Positions 9,960 through 20,577 of a stretch of 57,163 nt of DNA are shown in pieces (position 1 is the first letter of the stretch; each line of letters begins with the position of its first letter). Under the pieces are notes generated by a model that saw only the letters and a program-made list of their open reading frames with translations, was not told the DNA's origin and made no database searches. Source of the stretch: Hyphochytrium catenoides (lineage: Eukaryota > Sar > Hyphochytriomycetes > Hyphochytriales > Hyphochytriaceae); assembly GCA_900088475.1 (NCBI GenBank), contig FLMG01003880.1:1-57163 (forward strand). Reading direction: 5' to 3'. The translations under genes were made by a program, and so were the position numbers.

Positions 9960-12202
9960 TTAGCATGTGATAGACATGTCATCTGCAACTTTTGAGAGGC
10001 TGCCTACCTCCTGCGCATTGTGGTTGACCGCAAAAGCTTGGATAGCGGTAATGATCCTTGCGTCCTGCTTGAAAATCAGCTCTTTAAGAGCTGACCGCTG
10101 TTCGAGGGTGATCACCCCTTCTCTGTAGAGCTTGGCTGTTCCCTTCAAGGCGATAGCAATATGATACCGCGAGGAGAGCCTGACCGGTTGCGGATCATGG
10201 GCTGGAAGCGGCTCTAAAGGAATTGCTCTTCCCTCAACAACTAAGGAGGAAAATTCATCCTGCGACCCAGACGCTAAGGGTGCGCCTGCGTTTCGAAGAG
10301 ACTGAGCACCTCAGTACAACCATTTAGCCAGCCAAAGATGAGGGTACAACATACCCAATAAGCCTTCTTCGGTAAGGTCTTCCAAAGATCGCCGATTAGA
10401 AAAACGCCGATTAAGCCCGCTGCGTACTAAATTCTTTTGCAGCTCTGCCTGAGCGCCCTGAATAGAGGTCGCCACAGAGTGCTCTGCAACGAGTAAGAAT
10501 GAGTCCTCTCTGTGAACCCTTGTGAAGACATCATGAGGCAAGATGACTGCCCACCTGGTGTCAAGATGTGTTGAGAAACTAACTCCTCTAATGTGGGTCT
10601 GTGCTCTAGAAGGTGCTCTACTCTGTCCTTCGTCAGCTCGCGCTCAAGCTTGTGCTTGATAGGTTGTAGTGAAGGGGCCACATGGCCTGCATTCCATGGG
10701 CACTGTTAGCATTCCACGCAGACAGGACAACAGGCAGGCTCTAATATAGGATCCAGGAAAGTTAAGGGCTAGTTTACCGTCAATGATGCCGGCACCCTCA
10801 AGTTCCTCTTTGTTGGGCCGTGACTCCAGTAAATGGCTAACTTGGTTCTTCTTAAGCTCGTGATCCAGCTTCAGCTGAACTTCCTGGATGGCTGGCGCAG
10901 AATGTAACTCCTGCAGTGCCAAACCTTTCCTTAGCTCTTAGTATATAATATCAGGCATACATGATCTCTAACTCGAGCAAATGCAGCTCTTTAACATATA
11001 GGCCCGGGCTTGCTAACGTACAGGGATCACTCCTTGCTGCTGCAGCTCCTCCTTGGATGGCCGGCGGTCCAAGTGTTTCTTCATTTTATCCATCGTCATA
11101 TGCCTCTCTAACTCCACGGCTGTCGCGGCTAAATTTCCAGACGCACGCCTGCCTAGACCAGCTAAAACGCTTGATTAAGTTCCCAACCGGGAAGAGGATC
11201 ATGCCGCTAGATTACCTGGATCAACAACATGAGGCGCGACCTTCTCCATCTCTTCAGGCGGCGGCCGCTCCCCAATGAATTTCTCCACAACTTCTGCAAG
11301 TTCCTGTTTTTGTTGAGCTTGCTCTTCTACTTCTTCAGCACTCTGAGCCACTACAAGATAGAATATGGTCGGTCGCATGTTTTCTATAAAAGAAGGCACA
11401 ACTAACGCAGTGCCCCAACCTAAAATGCCGGCGTCCTTGAGCTCTTGAATGGACTTCCGACGCTCTAGAGTGTGCTCGACGACCGCTGGTTGCAAACAGA
11501 AAAGTTTGAGCCGAGATTTGACTAGGAGAGTCTACTAGACTGGGATGGTTTGAAAGATAGTGGCATAGCGCAGCACAAATTCTCTACGAGCGACTGAGAC
11601 AATGAGTGGAATAGGAAACTGCATAGCAACGCCCGACGGTCATTCAACATGGAGGCACCTTTGGTTTCATCTGGGGATGGAACGTCAAAAACGATTTCTC
11701 CGCTAGCGTCCTCTCCCACACTACTCTTACGGCGACTAAGCTTCCGGATAGGGCTCTTCGATGATGCATGCGTCCTTTTACTCTCCGCCTCGATCGCATG
11801 TTTAGGGGAAGGGGTGGAGGGTTTTGCCGAGGGCGACGTGGAGACACCTTCCTTTCTGGGAGACTTTGGCTTGGGGGAAGATGTTCTTATTGGAGAGGTG
11901 GCATTTTTAGTTGGAGACGCCAGCTTCTTGGAGGGACTTGCTGAAGCTGGGGAGGACGGCTCTTTACGTCCGGGCGACGTAGCTGCGGGCGGAGAATTTA
12001 GACCTTCGACGGCCCTTGAAGGAGAAGAAGGTGTGACCAAGGGAGTCGACTTCGAAGGGGATGATGCCTCCTTCTTTCGTGACGAGACTTCAGTCGTGTC
12101 CGTTGACTGGGGTGCAGCAGGCTGGGATGACGCAGCCCCATCCCTCTTTCCTGCTGCCTCCGCACTGGCACTACTTTTCCTATCCTTCTTCTTGCGTCCC
12201 AT
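9960..12202 (-). CDS. Multi-RPEL repeat protein, probably actin-binding
   Basis: Eight minus-strand exons joined in frame: 12202-11659, 11485-11420, 11350-11216, 11128-11022, 10910-10778, 10686-10555, 10483-10355, 10309-9960; about 530 residues. Exon 1 encodes a Lys/Ser/Pro-rich disordered N-terminus of about 181 residues. Exons 2-7 each carry one RPEL-like motif: LERRKSIQELKDAGIL, IGERPPPEEMEKVAPHVV, LDRRPSKEELQQQGVI, LESRPNKEELEGAGII, LEHRPTLEELVSQHIL and FSNRRSLEDLTEEGLL. RPEL motifs (R-P-x-x-x-E-L) bind G-actin in MRTF and Phactr proteins, so actin-monomer sensing or sequestration is the likely role. Motifs 3-5 are canonical; the others are degenerate. Exon 8 encodes a helical tail (LYREGVITLEQRSALKELIF). 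No SAP, B-box or phosphatase-1-docking domain is seen, so it is not a classical MRTF or Phactr. The start is the first ATG, in GAATGGGACG. Confidence 0.8.
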
Positions 12203-13311
12203 TCTCAACCAAGGGAGAAGTCTGGCACAACATCACGTCAGGCAAGCGAAAGAATGGGGCTCTCAGGTCGGCTACCTACCCAAAGAAACTGGAAGGCGAT
12301 AAGATAAGACTCTGTATGTTTCACTCCTTCTGGGACTGCAGAAAGTATCAACCGGAGATAGACGTTGTGAAATTTGAAAACCGATCAAGGAGAACAAAGA
12401 AGGCGTCAAAGCCACGGATCTAGCGGTATCTCTGGCTGCCACTGCGCAGCAACTAAGGACTAAGGACTATGTCCAGCATCGTGCGGAATCTTTGTCGGGA
12501 AATCTGACGAAGCTCTGCAGACTGATGAAGCGGCCAAGATCTGCAGTTCTTTCTTCAGTTTTGCACTTCCTCGCCGCGAAAGCGTAGATTTATATCTAAG
12601 ACCGCTATTTACATTCCTAAATGGGAGGTTTCAAGTTCGTCTAATGCTCACACCTGTTGCCGTAGTAATACTCTGGAAGTGGTTATGCACTGATAGTTTA
12701 GCCCTACTATTACCAATTGGGGAAGCTTCTTTTCTATCACTATTCCTGACCATAACCGTTGTGATCCAGAATAACTAGATCTAGTTTGAAATTGGCGTTC
12801 AGGTTTCTCATCCCTAAGGTTATATTAGGGGGAGGAGGAGGTTGGGCGGGAGCTGAGGAGCGCAAAGATTTGATAGGAAGTGCAGTGACTTTCTCTTCCC
12901 AGCTCCCAGTTGAGCTCTGTCAAAGGGCCTCAGATGATCAGAAGGCAGTCTCTGGCGGGTTCTAGGTCGCACGCGATGGACCTCGGGCTAGATCTCAAGC
13001 GTAGGTAGATGCCTGTATGGACGGCTCTATCCAGAGGGGGAAGCTTGCCCAAGAAGTCCGCGTGCAATAGAGCATGAATTTGTCCCCACTGAAGGAAAAG
13101 ACGGACAACATCCTAAACTCCTCGGTGCGACTACTCTGAGCCACACCGTGAAGTCTCTGCCGTGCACCTACTGACGGACTTCATTGATCCTCTCAGTACG
13201 ATGTCAAGGACAGGGTAAGTGTCTCTAAGCTCTATATGGTCGGCAAACATTCCATTGAGCTTCAAACCTGCGCAGCGGGACAAGTCGCTCAAGAGCCCAG
13301 GCGGAGGCTGA
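12203..13311. other. Divergent intergenic region (RPEL gene / CENP-C gene)
   Basis: About 1.1 kb between two divergently transcribed genes. No open frame with protein-like character. It should hold both promoters and possibly a short first exon of the CENP-C gene supplying its ATG. Confidence 0.5.
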
Positions 13312-16283
13312 GAAGCATGCAAGCTCATCAAGCGGAGGAGCTCTCAGTGTGGGAAGGTGCGTCAGTCGATCCTGTACGTCGATCGAGAGGAACGCAACCT
13401 TATCCTTGTGCGAATTAGACGGACGGGTGTAAAGGCCAAAGAGAACCTGAAGCGGGATTCGATGGGCATGGAAGATGTCGAGGAGTTCTTTGCTTCGACA
13501 GATGATGAGAAAGACACTCCGAAGAGGAAGAGGTTGTCTTCAAGTAAGTTCAGCCATACTCTGTCTAGCCAAAAGCGGACTTTATGACAAAGCGCCAACA
13601 ATCGCGGCAGGGGGAGTGCCATCGAAGAGTTCGGATCGCCTGGACGAGGACATGCAGATCAGCTCCTCTGCAACAGAAAGGAGCCCAGTCACAAGATCCA
13701 GCAGAGATAGAACGCCAGTCGTCTCAAGGTCTTCAACTAGTCAGTCACGGTCCCCTCGGTCTCCTTATGATGAGAGTAAGTCCTATTGCTGTAGCAACGT
13801 GTCCTGGAACCGTCATTCGTGTCTGCTGTGCTGCCAAATTCTCCTTCCTGCCTCTTCCTCCACATAGCGTGCTTGGTCTGTCTCCTTTTCTAATCTTTAT
13901 GGCCAGGAGTACTGAGAACTGTCTGCGTAGGTACTTTAGAGGCTCCACAATTTGAATATGATAGCTCGGCCACCGAGGAGCAGGAGAAAGATGGACAGGA
14001 AGGTATGAAGGGCGTCGAAAATGACTCTGACGATCAGGCCGAAGGTATCTACATACTGGGAGGTCATGTGTCTGGGTCATCAACGCGACCAACGGCCATG
14101 ACAGATCGTGCTACCATGTTCCTTATCTGACATCGTCCTCGCCAGGGAAAAAGCAGCAAAAGAAGACCGCATCGCCCAGGAAGACCGCGTCTCCCAAGAG
14201 AAACGCATCTCCAAAGAAGACTGCGTCTCCTGGGAAGGGAAAGTCAAAAGCAGAAAAGAGGGGGAGAAAGTCGGCGAAAGTACGATCTCCTGTTCAGAAG
14301 AGGACTGTCACAAGCAGAAGTGCAGCTAAGAGTCGAGGTAGCCCGAAAAAGCGAAGTAAATCGATGTCTCGTGAGGAAAGAAGAGAGAGTTACATTCAAG
14401 ATCTCCCACCTGAACCGGTTGATAGTGACGGTTCTGAGGCCAATGGTAGGTGCATAGCAGAGTCAGGATTGGTGTACGCTTATGCTCCATTCCTTTACTT
14501 CGTGTATATCGTTCTCTGTCAACATAGAGTCTTTTAAGTTTAGGGCTGTGCCATTCTGACCTTAAGCTAGCTCCTTTTTTAGCTCGCCCATCTCACTAGC
14601 GCATCTTCCTATATGCTCACCTTCTTGGATTCTTTCCCGCTCGGCTCTCGTTGCAGGGGTCAGACGGTCCTCAAGGCGTCGTATTGCTCCTCTAGCGTGG
14701 TATAAGAATGAGAGACTTGTCTATGAGCGACAACAAGATGGTATAGGTGCTGCTCTACCTACAGTTAAAGGCGTCATCAAGAAGCCAGAACAACCTAACA
14801 CGTCAGTACCACGCCCCTCCCTACACACCTTATATGTTCGCTCTGCCTCCTCCTTTGTCGGTATGATGGCGACAGAGCCAGTGTCTAGACTCGCTAAAGA
14901 CTGAGAATGCATTCCTTAAGACCGTCTTTCTTAGGCCTATTTTTGATACAAGGCGCAAGCGACTCTCTCGTCCAGGTAAAGAGAAGCTGGTCATGCCTTC
15001 GTCACAGGGCAGCAAACTCCCCAAGGTGCAATTGCCGAAGGTGAGTCGCAGAGCCTTAGCTTAGTACGTTCCTCCTAACCAAAACCCCTTGTCCCCACTC
15101 TACCTAGAAACTCTATCTCTAAACTTCAACCTTTGCCTAACCTGGTCTTTCGCTTACATAGGGTTACAAGTTCATCAGTGGACAGTCGGCAGAAGTTTAT
15201 AACTCTCAGGACGAGACCATTGTAAAGCAAGGTGGACTGCTCCTTCATCGCCGTCATAATTAGTTCAACTCTCATCTCCCGTCTCTGTCAGTATGATCTC
15301 TCCTCTCGGTAAACCTGCTATAGAACTGGCGCGGCCTATCGTATAACATGTCCCCGCGACTCCCTTTCTCTCCTCTTTTACAGAGGTCGTTTGTCGCGGC
15401 TCCGCAATGGAGCGTCAGCCCCTCCCCGCAGCAGTCACTGGTAACACTACAGTGTACAACTCACATGCATTCTATATCCCTACCGCCGAGGTAATGCTGT
15501 TGACGATTTCATGGAGCAAGTGTGGGCCGGAGGTGCAGTAGACAATGGCGCAGGGTGGCGAATTGCCTGTGGAGGGAGAGAGGGACCAAAGAATGAAGTG
15601 CGCCATGAACTAGCTGGACGAGCATGAGTATTGGGGGTAGAGTTTCCAGGATTATTGGGTTAGGAGACAGAGGGGCTGACTTAAGGATCTCTCTAGGGCT
15701 CGCCCTTCCCAGTAATTATCAGTGGCGAGCTCGTGCTGCCTCCTGGAGGCATCAAGGAGGCAGAAGGCGTTGGTCTTTGCACCCAGGTACTATGTTATGC
15801 TGGGTAGTCCGTTCAGTCTACCTGCCGCTGATTCACCCTTTGCCTTCTTTTCCGACTACGGAATAGATGTTCCACGTGGTTGAAGCCCAGCCGGAATCCT
15901 TTGAGATGGCTCTTGCCTTGCCAGAGGATGAGGACATGTCAAGTGGCAACGCCCAGCGGTTCCTATTATCAAAAGGAGATTATTTTTACATTCCCCCTCT
16001 TAACATTTACCGGTAGGACCACCATCGATCCACCGACCGCCATCTCTCTGTGTGTTATTCCTTTGTCTCCGTCCCTGACCCTCGAGCACCGCACGCTGCA
16101 CAAGCAAGACATAATGATGCTTTGAATTGAACTTCCGAACTACCACTTTGCACCTGCTAACCTCCCTCGTTCTGACGCTTTAATGCATTCTACAGCCTGC
16201 AGAACCATTCGAAGACCGTCGCAGCAAAGATTACGTATTGCTTGGCCAAGGCACAACGCCTTCCGTCTAGTCAAGAAAGCTGA
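13312..16283 (+). CDS. CENPC: Centromere protein C (CENP-C/Mif2) homologue
   Basis: Twelve exons joined in frame: 13312-13543, 13611-13775, 13907-14044, 14146-14445, 14657-14801, 14935-15040, 15162-15231, 15384-15440, 15491-15554, 15723-15786, 15867-16012, 16196-16283; about 524 residues from the first visible codon. Exon 1 has the Mif2 N-terminal signature (RRTGVKAKENLKRDSMGMED, then VEEFF). Exon 5 carries the CENP-C motif, RRSSRRRIAPLAWYKNERLV, which binds the CENP-A nucleosome. Exons 9-12 encode the dimerising cupin: GGELVLPPGGIKE, then SKGDYFYIPPLNIYR and LQNHSKTVAAKITY. Exon 4 holds repeated (K)TASPK/R units, a likely DNA-contacting and Cdk-phosphorylated linker. CENP-C links centromeric chromatin to the outer kinetochore. 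The start codon is not identified: the frame before 13312 is closed by a TGA, so the ATG must be on an upstream exon. Splice phases agree at every junction. Confidence 0.88.
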
Positions 16284-16828
16284 AGGACCAGAAGCGTATA
16301 TGGGAGCAGACGACTATCGAAAGACCATAGTGAGGAAGCGGTAGAAGTAGTAGAAGCTTATGTCAGTTGGCTATCATTTGAGCACCGACTGGCACACCAA
16401 GTGTACCATTAGTGTTCTAGAGGGACAGTTGCAGAATGTTGGTGTTGGACCAAGGAAGTGCATTGCTTGTCACGCTTGTGCCCCTACTCACTCTCTCCCA
16501 GTGCAGTTGTAGAGTGAGGTATGGCGGCGTTTGCTCTTATTTTATCGTTAAGAAGGGTGTTCCTTCCCCCTCTTGACCGAAGAGCAGGAAAGAAACGTCT
16601 TCAATGTCTATCTGTTGGCTTGTTGTCGCTTATGGTATCGGTCTCTCTCTCCCTCTTTTACAAATGTCTGCTCATAAAGGAGATTTGAAAGGACAGACGA
16701 GAGAGACTGCGTGAATGATGAGCAAAGTGATAGATTATGTTCACAGATGACCGCCCTCTCTGTCTTAGCACTATCAGTCCGTTTCTTGCCTTTTCTCCAT
16801 TGATGTCTTCCGTGAGTAGTGAAGGATG
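16284..16828. other. Convergent intergenic region
   Basis: About 545 bases between the CENP-C stop and the FSIP1-like stop. It should hold both 3' UTRs. No gene seen. Confidence 0.5.
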
Positions 16829-18053
16829 TTAGGCTGCTCTTTCCGATCTCAGCTCTTGTACAGCTGGAGCAATAGCTAGGAGCAGCTACACAGGGAAAGA
16901 CAAGAGAAAGTAAAAGTTCAGGAGACGAAATAGCTCTCTTCGCGGGCTCTCGTACGAGACGTCATGCCCTTTTCCCCAGCACTAACTACACCATAGCCTG
17001 CTCTGGGCTGTCTCTCTATTCGCCACTTACCTCTTCAAGTCTCTCTTGACTGGGCCTACCGTACATCTCAATCTCTTCTCTGCCATTGTTGATAAGGTCC
17101 GCAACTGTTCTCTGCATGCTATCTGCATCCTTTCCCAGCACATCTCTGTAAAGAGGGATCTTGCTAAGACTCTCTAGCCGAGAGTCAATATCTCTCATCC
17201 GTTGCTTGCGTTCTCTTTCCTCTCTCATCTCTGCAACGATGTTGACCTGCTATCCAATTGCAGTGTAAACGAGTGGAAAGAGAGATGAGCAATCAAAGAC
17301 TTGGTGAGAGTGAAGAGCTAATGTCCCAGCCGGTCAGTGGAAAGCGAAGATACCTTCTTTTGGCTTTCCAAGGGTGTCTCACTGTCTAGGAACTGCATCA
17401 ACCTTGTCTCGTGTCGTTGCTCTAGAAGCTCCTAATGAAAAAGCATTAGATCTTTTTTTTCTCAATCAAATATGCTCTCTCCCTTAATCTCTCGCCCTTT
17501 CTCATTTATCTTTTCTCTTTCTCATCTCTTTCTCTCTCTCTCTCCTCTCTCGCTTCCTATCCTGCTCCACCTATAACATGACCTACCATCAGTCTAGTGT
17601 CAATGTCCTTAAGTCGGCTCTGCTCCTCTAGACTAGGCTGGTATCCGTCAGTCTAGAGTGGAAAAAGAGTGAAAGAGTATCAGTAGCTGTAGGTGGAGAC
17701 ACAGACCGGCAAGAAGCACAATGGTTTTGAAAGCTGAAGGAGGAGCCGGTGGCTGGAAAGGTGTCAACTTCATTCAGTGCTCCGGTCATCGTATACTCCT
17801 ACCTTACTGATACTGCTGTCCAGGTCCTCAGACAGTATTGTCTGAACACGAATCTCTTCCTCCTCGATTAGCTTCTTCACCTTGCTGCATGCAAAATTCG
17901 GGTTAGGGGAGACAACGGACGGAGACCACAACGAAAAGAAGGTAGGGAACAACGTCAGACAGGAAGGAGCCACAAGCCTACGACCAGGCAAGAGTGGCTC
18001 TCAGAGCTGCACGTGACGGCTCACGAGATAGAGATAGATAGATAGATAGGTAG

Positions 18054-18087
<34 letters not shown>

Positions 18088-19336
18088 CGAGCGAGAGTGA
18101 GAGACGAATCAGGCAAGTAGAAGCTGCTGCGAAATGACCTGTACTGAGCATCATTCGTGGCTGGACCGGCATCTTTCTTGGCGATCTCAGGGGTTCTATA
18201 ACAATGATCAACGGCACAACAAAGAGTCAAGTGACAGGAATGACTTCAGAGAGTCCGGCATGGCGCACCGAGGACCATGTGATGCCGGTAGAAGCATAAA
18301 ATCACCAGTACCATAAACTTAACGATAGACTTTGCACTATGAGTGTTAAAGCACAGAAAGGAAATTACCTAGAAGGTGCACAAAGGGGCTCAACTTCCTT
18401 GACAGGAGCCGCAACTTTGTGGGCACTGCTGCTGGAAGTGGCGGGACACAGGACAGAGAGCTGTTAGACAAATAAGAGACGACGTACGAATTGGAGAGAG
18501 AAAGTGGCGGGACACAGGACAGAGAGCTGTTAGACAAATAAGAGACGACGTACGAATTGGAGAGAGAGGTGTGCGCCGTCTAAGAGCTACCCTGACGGAT
18601 GGGTGCGAAGGGAGAATGTGGAAAAGCGAGACCAAAAATGCAAGGCGCGCAAGGACTATTGATAAAGAACGTCGAGCGCTCGCTGAGAGTAGACGCGTGC
18701 GGGTCCGTCACCTGTCTTCGCTCCCTTTCCTTCTACGACCTGACTGCTCGGTTAAGAACGTCTTTTTGGTGGCGAGAGTCTTCCCGCTGGCTTTCGAGGT
18801 TGATGAAATGCCGCTACGGGCTGAGTCAGTCGGAGAGTCAGGCCGCGTACTCTGCCGTTCTTCTGCTTCGGAGAGAGATGACAGCTCCCGGGCTTGCTGA
18901 AATAGCAGGGGGACAAGGAGTGAAGGAAGGGCACTATGAGGACGACAGATGAAGGCACTATTTTCAGAGGTTAGCGTGACGGCACAGAGTCAAAGGAGAG
19001 AAAGAGGAAAGAGAAAAAGATAGGAGAGAGACAGAGAGTGCTAGGCCGATGACGACAGGTCACTAAAGATACCTTCGTCTTGTTGAGGAGCTCCTCATCC
19101 AACCTGAGGACTCTCTCCAACTCCTCCTTTAGCTGGAGGTCTGAGGTTGCCTCCATCAACAGCTTCATTGGGTTGTAGGGCCTCTCTGACTCCTGCGGAT
19201 ACGTTTGCTCAGACTCAACTACGGCTATCCAGCCTCTTCTGATTTATACATTTCGCTTTCGTAATGTACCGCTGTTCTCCAGTTTTCCTCCACAGACCGC
19301 ATAAGTCTACCTCTCTCTCTCTTTTTCTCTCCCTCT

Positions 19337-19375
<39 letters not shown>

Positions 19376-19391
19376 GCGCTCTCTCTCTCTA

Positions 19392-19437
<46 letters not shown>

Positions 19438-20577
19438 CTCCCCCTTACGTTACCTATCCAACTCCCAGACATAGAATATTCTCACTAGCTTCATATCTCA
19501 CATCCTTGTCGTGGCTATTTGTCCCCACTTGACAAGGTAACCCTGGCCCCCTGCTCCCACTTAGGTACATTGTTCTCGTCCCTACCTCAGCGGCAGGAGA
19601 GGCTGGACTGATCGGTGCGTCCTGTTCTCGCTCTTGATTGGACGGTGGGCCATCGTCGTGGACGACACTTACCACGAGGCTATCCTCTTTGTCCTCTGAA
19701 ACAGGCTCCGAAGGAGGAGGTAGTGGTTGGGAAGGTGTTGGGCTACATGCCGTTTCTCTCTCTACGTCGACAATAAGACTGAGATCTCTCTCATCTAAGC
19801 TCTCGACCAGCTCATCTCTAAAGCCCTCCTCCGGCGCCGCGAGCTAGATAGTAGCCGTTCGTAAGCGATGAACAGAAATGAGGAGAGAACAGAACTCTAA
19901 TGCTTCGGATGCAATGTCAAGATCTACACTATGGCGAAGAGGAAAAGAGATAGAGAAGCAATGACAAACACCCTTGTGAGGAGCCAGCAGGAGACTGCCA
20001 AAAGAGACATGAGAAGGCGAGCAAGGCTACTAACTTCTTCCTCCTCAACCGATGAGATCAAGTCTTCATAATTTCTCGAGAAGGTCTCGTCAAGATTCGT
20101 AAGGAAACAGGCATTAGACTGGGTTGGGATGTCATCTTCCACCGAGTTCTCCTTCTTCAAGGGTCGGCTAATCCTCTCTTTCTAAAGAGAAGGAAGGAGA
20201 GAGAGAAATAGAGCAGCTCAGCCGCTTAGACAACAGAAATGATACGCCAACGAGAGACCTTCCGAAGAGGGTGAGCTGTTTGAAGTCGTGTTGGACAGAG
20301 ATGGTGGAGCGACGGAAGAAGGAATTTCGAAGAGGAGGCCCTCAAGGTACTTTGTCTTACCGCTGTGCTGGGCCGCTTCTCATCTCTTGGTCTCCTGGAT
20401 GGAACTCTATCCACAGAGCTGGAGGTGATCAAACAAGTACAGTAAGCACAGAAGGGATGCACGTTGGCAAAGAGTGGCCGACCTTGGGGCGCTCAAGACT
20501 CGCAATTTCCCTGGCGACGGAGGGAGGACGGTTAGCGTGCCCTCACTGGGTGCCGGAGATAGTCTCTTCAGCGACAT
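16829..20577 (-). CDS. FSIP1-like coiled-coil protein, many small exons
   Basis: Minus-strand exons: 20577 to about 20485, about 20412-20370, 20182-20035, 19848-19587, 19192-19073, 18898-18710, 18429-18370, 18197-18143, about 18006-17985, about 17880-17812, 17652-17588, 17430-17353, 17246-17031, 16885-16829. From exon 3 on, phases agree throughout; the first two exons are less certain. The protein is charged and helical: NPMKLLMEATSDLQLKEELE, KKLIEEEEIRVQTILSEDL, ELLEQRHETRLMQFL. Two segments match the pattern of fibrous sheath-interacting protein 1: DGYQPSLEEQSRLKDIDTRL (compare GYxxxxxxxxxLxEIDxxL) and RKQRMRDIDSRLESL near the C-terminus. FSIP1 relatives occur in ciliated organisms, so a flagellar role is possible. 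If the GTAAGT donor at 17030 is not used, translation stops four codons later. Large introns contain microsatellites and a 66-bp tandem duplication. Confidence 0.62.
18029..18104. repeat. (GATA)n-(GA)n microsatellite
   Basis: Compound repeat of GATA/GGTA units followed by GA units, inside an intron of the FSIP1-like gene. On the gene's sense strand it reads as a pyrimidine tract (CTAT/CT). Confidence 0.95.
18436..18567. repeat. 66-bp exact tandem duplication
   Basis: Two adjacent copies with period 66 (18436-18501 and 18502-18567), apparently identical through the copied span. The block lies in an intron of the FSIP1-like gene between the exons ending 18710 and starting 18429. Length is a multiple of three but both frames contain low-complexity serine-rich peptides, so coding is unlikely. 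Confidence 0.93.
19314..19432. repeat. Interrupted (CT)n microsatellite with two AGCG insertions
   Basis: CT runs separated by two identical TCTCTCTAGCGCTCTCTC interruptions, within an intron of the FSIP1-like gene. The repeated AGCG interruption suggests slippage of a larger unit. Confidence 0.93.

Noticed and set aside
11649-12302. 217-codon plus-strand open frame
   Set aside because: It is antisense to exon 1 of the RPEL gene. The minus strand has an ATG, Lys/Ser-rich disorder and phase-matched exons carrying real motifs; the plus frame has no domain.
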